Below, piece by piece: positions 58,928-64,000 of a stretch of DNA of 64,000 nt (position 1 is the stretch's first letter; each line of letters begins with the position of its first letter). Position numbers and translations under genes: made by a program. Source of the DNA: Eubacteriaceae bacterium (lineage in GTDB: Bacteria; Bacillota; Clostridia; Eubacteriales; Eubacteriaceae); contig JAENWK010000002.1 of NCBI GenBank assembly GCA_016650045.1, positions 1 to 64,000 of the forward strand, written 5' to 3'. The notes beneath the pieces are model-generated. The model had not been told where the DNA came from, did no database searches, and worked only from the letters and a program-made list of their open reading frames with translations.

Positions 58928-61900
58928 ATGGGGATTAAAATCATTGTCGGTCGGCGGTCTCAATTTTTAAGCCAGACCGTTTACAAAGAAATCGGGGACG
59001 CCATTAGCAGCGGCGAAGAGAACCTTTTTTTAATCGTTCCGGAACAGTATACCCTTGGGGCAGAGGATGCTCTGATTAAAGCCAACGATCTCAAGGGGCT
59101 TCTGGGGGCCGAGGTTTTAAGCCCAAAACGCTTGGGCGATCGGGTTCTGGGAGTAACCGGAGGACTGACCAAAACCTTTATGGATACCCACGGAAAAAAC
59201 ATGCTCCTTCAAAAAACCCTGGGAGAAATCCAGGAAGACTTGACGATTTATCGAAGCAGCATCAAGAAGCCGGGTTTTCTTCAAAATATTGGGGATTTTA
59301 TCAGTGAATTAAAACAAAATGAAATTTCACCGGAAAGTTTAAAAAGCATATTGGAAACCCTGGATCAGGGGATCATCAGCCAAAAGCTTTCTGACATTGT
59401 GAAAATTTTTGATCGCTTTACCGTTTTGCTGGGAGAAGATCGTCTTGATGAGGAAGATCTTAATAATCTTGTTTGCGAAAAGATTCCGGGCACACCTTTT
59501 CTAAAATCAGCGCGGATTTGGTTTGATGGGTTTCAGAACTTTTCACACCAGGATTATAAAATGATCCGTATGCTCATCGGTACCGTACCCGAATTTACCG
59601 TCGCCTTACCCTGGGATCCAAACCCAAACGCCTGTGATGCGGAGGTGTTTCAACTCACCCAGCATACCGTTGAAAATATCAAACAGATCGGGGCCCAGGC
59701 CCAGGCCGAGTTCCAGGTGATGGAAGTTAAAAGTCCAAAACAAAAAAGTTTGGGGCTGCAACACCTGGAAGCCAATCTCTTCGCCTATCCCCATTTAGAA
59801 GAACACGCCCCAATCGATGATATCTCACTGACCCAGTGTCAAAACACCTGGGAAGAAGTGGAAAAAGGCGCCCAGAAAATCCTGGGGCTGATTCGGGATG
59901 ATGGCTTTTCCTTTAAAGACATTGTGGTCCTCACCGGAGATATTGAAGAATACGGCAGTATCATTAAGCGCATTTTCACCCAGTACAAGATTCCTTTTTT
60001 TATGGATGACCTGAGAGCCGTTGGGGATAACCATTTGGTGGAAGCCGTCATCGCAGCCCTGGAAACCCTTCAAAATAATTTTCGTTTTGATGATATCTTT
60101 GGGTTTGTTAAAACCGATTTTTCCCCCATTACTCTGGCCGAGTGTGAAGATCTTGAAAACTATGTGTTGGAATTTGGCATCCGGGGGAAACAATGGGAAC
60201 GTGAATTCACTAAAATCAGCCAAAATGAAGCCCTGAATTTAGAATCGCTTAACGCCCTGAGACTGAAGCTCATTACCCCGCTGTCAGCACTGGGCGAGGA
60301 AATGAAAGGGAAAAAAACCTGGGCCTTTCGTACCCAGGCTCTGTATGAATTTTTGGTGACCATTAAAATTCCGGAAAAAATTGATGTTTTGGTTGATAAG
60401 CTTTTTGAAGCCAATGACTATGAAGCCATGGGAAGCTATCATCAGATTTGGAACATCCTGATGGAAGTTTTCGATCAGATTGCGGAAACCATGGGCGAAG
60501 ATCAGGTGAGTCTAGAGGACTATCTGCGCATTCTCAGAAGCGGATTCCAGGGCTATCGCCTTGGCATATTGCCACCCCACCGGGATGTTGTCAGCATTAC
60601 GGATTTACGGCGCAGCCGCAGCGGTGCCTTTGCAGTGCTGCTGGTTTTTGGCTTAAACGAAGGTCTCATTCCCGGAGTCGGCACAGAACCCAACCTTATT
60701 TCCGATGCGGAACGCCTGGTTTTGGCAAATCACCAGATCATTCTTCAAAACAACCGGGAGTTTCAAATGAACCAGGAACGCTTCCTGGTTTATGATCTGT
60801 TAAATAAGCCCCAATCACGGCTCTATCTTTACTGGGCACTTTCAGATATGGAAGGCAATACCCGTCAGCCATCCCTGCTGCTTAGCCAGATCATGGGCAT
60901 ATTTCCGACCTTAAAAGTCCATTCCACCTTGAATCAGGACACCGAAGAGCTTTGGGATAAAATAAGCACGCCGGAAAGCACGTTGTGGCATTTAACCGCT
61001 TATTTAAGAAATAAAAAAAATAAGGACCAGGAAGAGTCCGAGGAAGCCTCGGCTCTATGGAACACGGTTCAGACCTGGTATGAAAACAGTGAAACCTATG
61101 GAACACTTTATCAAACCCTCATCGAGACCTTGAATTATCAAGGAGTTCCCGAGGAATTGACGCCCCAGGATGCCAAACAGCTTTACGGCAACACCATGCG
61201 TACCAGTATTTCACGTCTGGAGCGGTTTAGACAGTGTCCTTTCTCCCACTACATTAAGTATGGGCTGAAGCCCGAAGGTCGGCCAATTTATACGGTTCAG
61301 GCGCCGGAAATCGGCACCCTTCTGCACGAACTCATTGACGGTTTTTTTAAGGCGGTTGATCAACAGAACCTGAATTTAAGATCGCTGTCCAAGGAAAAAC
61401 GGGACACCATCATCGAAGCGGTCATGGCAAAGTCGCTGCCGCAAATCAAAACCAATGTCTTCAACAGCACAGGAGAGTATCAGTATTTAGGGAAAAAACT
61501 GGAACGGGTCGGGAAGAAATCCATTGATATTCTCATGAAGCATTTATGCGCCGGAGAATTTGAACCAAAATATACGGAGTTTAAATTTGAACAGGAGCTT
61601 TTCATTCCCGAAATCGATTTGGGTGAAATAAAAATCGTCGGTAAAATCGATCGATTGGATTTGTACCAAAAAGATGGCACAACCTGGGTTAAAGTCATTG
61701 ACTATAAATCAGGAAATCAAAAAATCAACTTTGATGATATTTACTATGGCCTTTCTCTCCAGCTCCTGGTCTATTTGGATGGTGCCATGTCAGTCATCGA
61801 GGGTGATGACATTCTCCCGGGCGGCACCTTTTATTTTCATGTCGATGATCCCATTGTTCGGGTTGATTTTTCCCAGAGCATTGAGGGTGAAATCAATAAG

Positions 61901-62284
61901 GCTTTTAAACTCAATGGTTTACTGCTGGATGATCCAAAGGTGATTGCCGCCATGGATGGCAACAGCGACCGAAGCAAGTCCGAGATTTTACCCCTTAATT
62001 CCAATTCGGCGGCAAAACTCAGTCAGTCCGAGTTTGAAGCTGTCATCAGATATGTCAGGGCAACCGTTGTGCATCAGATCACCCGGATTTATCAGGGCGA
62101 TATTCAGATTAAACCCTATAAAAAAGGCCTCGATTACGGCTGTAAATTCTGTGAATATAAAGGGATCTGCCAGTTTGACGACGATATTCAAAAAAGCGGC
62201 TACGAGATATTAAAAAAGACCATGAAAAAAAATGCATTTTTTGAATTAATTCAGCAAGGAGAACCCAATGAAATGGACCAGTGA
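58928..62284 (+). CDS. addB: ATP-dependent helicase/deoxyribonuclease subunit B (AddB)
   Basis: LFLIVPEQYTLGAEDALI; KVIDYKSGNQKINFDDIYYGLSLQLLVYL nuclease motif; CKFCEYKGIC Fe-S cysteines. Confidence 0.95.
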   Translation: MGIKIIVGRRSQFLSQTVYKEIGDAISSGEENLFLIVPEQYTLGAEDALIKANDLKGLLGAEVLSPKRLGDRVLGVTGGLTKTFMDTHGKNMLLQKTLGEIQEDLTIYRSSIKKPGFLQNIGDFISELKQNEISPESLKSILETLDQGIISQKLSDIVKIFDRFTVLLGEDRLDEEDLNNLVCEKIPGTPFLKSARIWFDGFQNFSHQDYKMIRMLIGTVPEFTVALPWDPNPNACDAEVFQLTQHTVENIKQIGAQAQAEFQVMEVKSPKQKSLGLQHLEANLFAYPHLEEHAPIDDISLTQCQNTWEEVEKGAQKILGLIRDDGFSFKDIVVLTGDIEEYGSIIKRIFTQYKIPFFMDDLRAVGDNHLVEAVIAALETLQNNFRFDDIFGFVKTDFSPITLAECEDLENYVLEFGIRGKQWEREFTKISQNEALNLESLNALRLKLITPLSALGEEMKGKKTWAFRTQALYEFLVTIKIPEKIDVLVDKLFEANDYEAMGSYHQIWNILMEVFDQIAETMGEDQVSLEDYLRILRSGFQGYRLGILPPHRDVVSITDLRRSRSGAFAVLLVFGLNEGLIPGVGTEPNLISDAERLVLANHQIILQNNREFQMNQERFLVYDLLNKPQSRLYLYWALSDMEGNTRQPSLLLSQIMGIFPTLKVHSTLNQDTEELWDKISTPESTLWHLTAYLRNKKNKDQEESEEASALWNTVQTWYENSETYGTLYQTLIETLNYQGVPEELTPQDAKQLYGNTMRTSISRLERFRQCPFSHYIKYGLKPEGRPIYTVQAPEIGTLLHELIDGFFKAVDQQNLNLRSLSKEKRDTIIEAVMAKSLPQIKTNVFNSTGEYQYLGKKLERVGKKSIDILMKHLCAGEFEPKYTEFKFEQELFIPEIDLGEIKIVGKIDRLDLYQKDGTTWVKVIDYKSGNQKINFDDIYYGLSLQLLVYLDGAMSVIEGDDILPGGTFYFHVDDPIVRVDFSQSIEGEINKAFKLNGLLLDDPKVIAAMDGNSDRSKSEILPLNSNSAAKLSQSEFEAVIRYVRATVVHQITRIYQGDIQIKPYKKGLDYGCKFCEYKGICQFDDDIQKSGYEILKKTMKKNAFFELIQQGEPNEMDQ

Positions 62285-64000
62285 TCAGCAGGACGCCATT
62301 GAAATCAGAGAAAAAAATATGTTGGTATCGGCAGCCGCCGGCTCAGGAAAAACAGCGTTGCTCATTGAGCGGATTATCAGGCTCATTCTGGAAGAAAAAG
62401 TGGGGGTCGATGAGCTGCTCATTCTCACCTTTACCCGAGGTGCCGCCGGAGAAATGAAAAACCGACTGAGTCAGGCCCTGGCCAAAGCCCTGAATGATCC
62501 GAATAATGACCGAAGTTTTCTGCTGAAGCAAATGAATATTCTGGGAGGCGCCGCAATTTCAACCCTTCATTCCTTTTGTCTGGGGATCCTCCGGCAATAT
62601 TTTCAAAAGGGCGACATTGATCCCGGGTTTATGGTGGGAAATGAAACTGAAATTGCCCTGATGCTGAAAGAAACCATGGAAGATCTTTTTGAAGAGGAAT
62701 ACCTGTTGGCTCAGCATAATCCGGAGGCACCTTTTATCGCCCTGGTTGAAAAATACAGCGGTAATCGCAATGACCAGGGACTTAAGGAGTCGGTGGAATG
62801 CTTTTACCGATTCCTGGTCACCCAGCCAGAGCCCGAGGCCTGGTGCGAAAAATCCCTGGCCATGTTCCAGTGTGATCGTGAAAATTTTTGGACCTCGGAT
62901 TGGGGACAATCTCTTTTGGTGGTCATTAATGCCGAGCTTACCGGAGCCAGAGACTATGCTGAAAAGGCCGCCATTATTTCCGGCTGTTTTCCCGGTTTTG
63001 AAGGCACTCATGAACAAATGGCCAAAGAGCTTGCCAGAATTGAAGACATTCAGGAATTAATGACCCGTGATTTTTTAATCGGTTTGGAAACCCTGGAACA
63101 TTTAAACTACGAAAAGTACAAAGGCAGCACTAAGGTGGACAAAGCCATGAGCGACACCATTAATAAGGCTTACCGGACAAAGTCCAAAGAAATTATTGTG
63201 GATCTGCAAAAACGGTTTCTTACCGACATGGATACCCGCATTGCCGAGCTCAACAGCCTGAAAGAAACCATGGGCGATTTAGTGGACCTGACCCAAAAAT
63301 TCCGCTTGGCCTTTCGGGAAAAAAAAGCCAGGAAAAATCTCCTGGATTTCAGCGATTTGGAACAATTCACCCTGAAAATTCTTAAGGATCCCGTCATTGC
63401 CCAGGAGGTAAAATCAAAATACCGGTATGTGTTTTTAGATGAATACCAGGATACCAACGAAATGCAGGAAACCATTCTCCAATGTGTTGTCAGAGACAAT
63501 AACTATTTTATGGTGGGGGATGTGAAACAAAGCATTTATCGCTTTCGCCTGGCAGATCCGACGATTTTCATAAAAAAATACGATGCCTTCAGCCGCATCG
63601 AGGAAACTGACAATGCTTTGGTGACGCTGAGTAAAAACTTCCGCAGTGCCCAGGGAGTCATTGACGGTGTCAATGCGATTTTTACTGAAATTATGAGCCC
63701 GAGTCTTGGTGAAATTGACTATGACCACCGGGCCATGCTCTATAAAGGCCTTCCCAATGAGGGTCCCTATGAAAAAACAGAAATCCATTTATTGAATATT
63801 AAGAGCGAATCCCAGGAATATGAAGGCGGTGATGGTGAAATTCAAGAAGACCTCACCGAGGTGGAAACGGAAGCTCGGTTTGTGGCGCAAAAAATCCAGT
63901 CCCTGGTGGGAACGCCGTTTTTTGACACCCGACTCAACCGGGAGCGACTCATCACCTACCGGGATTTCGGCATTCTCATGCGCAGCGCTGCCGGCCGGGG
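62268..64000 (+). CDS. addA: ATP-dependent helicase/nuclease subunit A (AddA), truncated by the window end
   Basis: MKWTSDQQDAIEIREKNMLVSAAAGSGKTALLIERII; no stop before the window edge. Confidence 0.95.
   Translation, partial: MKWTSDQQDAIEIREKNMLVSAAAGSGKTALLIERIIRLILEEKVGVDELLILTFTRGAAGEMKNRLSQALAKALNDPNNDRSFLLKQMNILGGAAISTLHSFCLGILRQYFQKGDIDPGFMVGNETEIALMLKETMEDLFEEEYLLAQHNPEAPFIALVEKYSGNRNDQGLKESVECFYRFLVTQPEPEAWCEKSLAMFQCDRENFWTSDWGQSLLVVINAELTGARDYAEKAAIISGCFPGFEGTHEQMAKELARIEDIQELMTRDFLIGLETLEHLNYEKYKGSTKVDKAMSDTINKAYRTKSKEIIVDLQKRFLTDMDTRIAELNSLKETMGDLVDLTQKFRLAFREKKARKNLLDFSDLEQFTLKILKDPVIAQEVKSKYRYVFLDEYQDTNEMQETILQCVVRDNNYFMVGDVKQSIYRFRLADPTIFIKKYDAFSRIEETDNALVTLSKNFRSAQGVIDGVNAIFTEIMSPSLGEIDYDHRAMLYKGLPNEGPYEKTEIHLLNIKSESQEYEGGDGEIQEDLTEVETEARFVAQKIQSLVGTPFFDTRLNRERLITYRDFGILMRSAAGR

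Noticed and set aside
60448-60795. 115-aa ORF within addB in another frame
   Set aside because: Nested in a well-supported AddB CDS, composition typical of an out-of-frame translation
1-64000. CRISPR arrays, IS elements, prophage or toxin-antitoxin loci
   Set aside because: No regularly spaced repeats, transposase, integrase or phage structural genes, or recognisable TA pairs were found in this window

Overview
64 kb window from an anaerobic Firmicute; the gene content and codon style look like an acetogen such as Acetobacterium/Eubacterium (inference, no database search run). From left to right it contains: the tail of a class-I glutamine amidotransferase; an arsenic cluster (arsA, HesB-like protein, arsD, arsR, radical SAM/SPASM protein) with no permease; a minor-pilin and pilMNO cluster; a MarR-type regulator divergent from a BMP-type ABC transporter (nucleoside family); aroB-aroA-aroC-chorismate mutase; pyruvate carboxylase; a Big_2 Ig-like surface protein; queC; a tRNA-Ala(GGC); and a PocR-domain two-component system next to a 15-kb B12-dependent diol dehydratase microcompartment (Pdu) operon. 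The Pdu operon has an unusual ~320-aa polytopic membrane protein between pduS and pduT. After it come a K/E/A-rich protein, dnaX-ybaB-recR, ptsI-ptsH, a YtxH/DUF948 plus RsbW/SigB-like stress module, an EF-G paralogue, xpt, murI, trpS, addB and the start of addA. The most interesting unexplained signals are: (i) several intergenic long-hairpin elements (near 9.6, 49.3, 57.5 and 58.7 kb) that share sequence blocks, including a 22/24-nt match between two of them 49 kb apart; (ii) the Pdu-operon membrane protein; (iii) matching promoter/operator architecture at arsA and arsR; (iv) a SigB-type promoter upstream of the ytxH-like gene.
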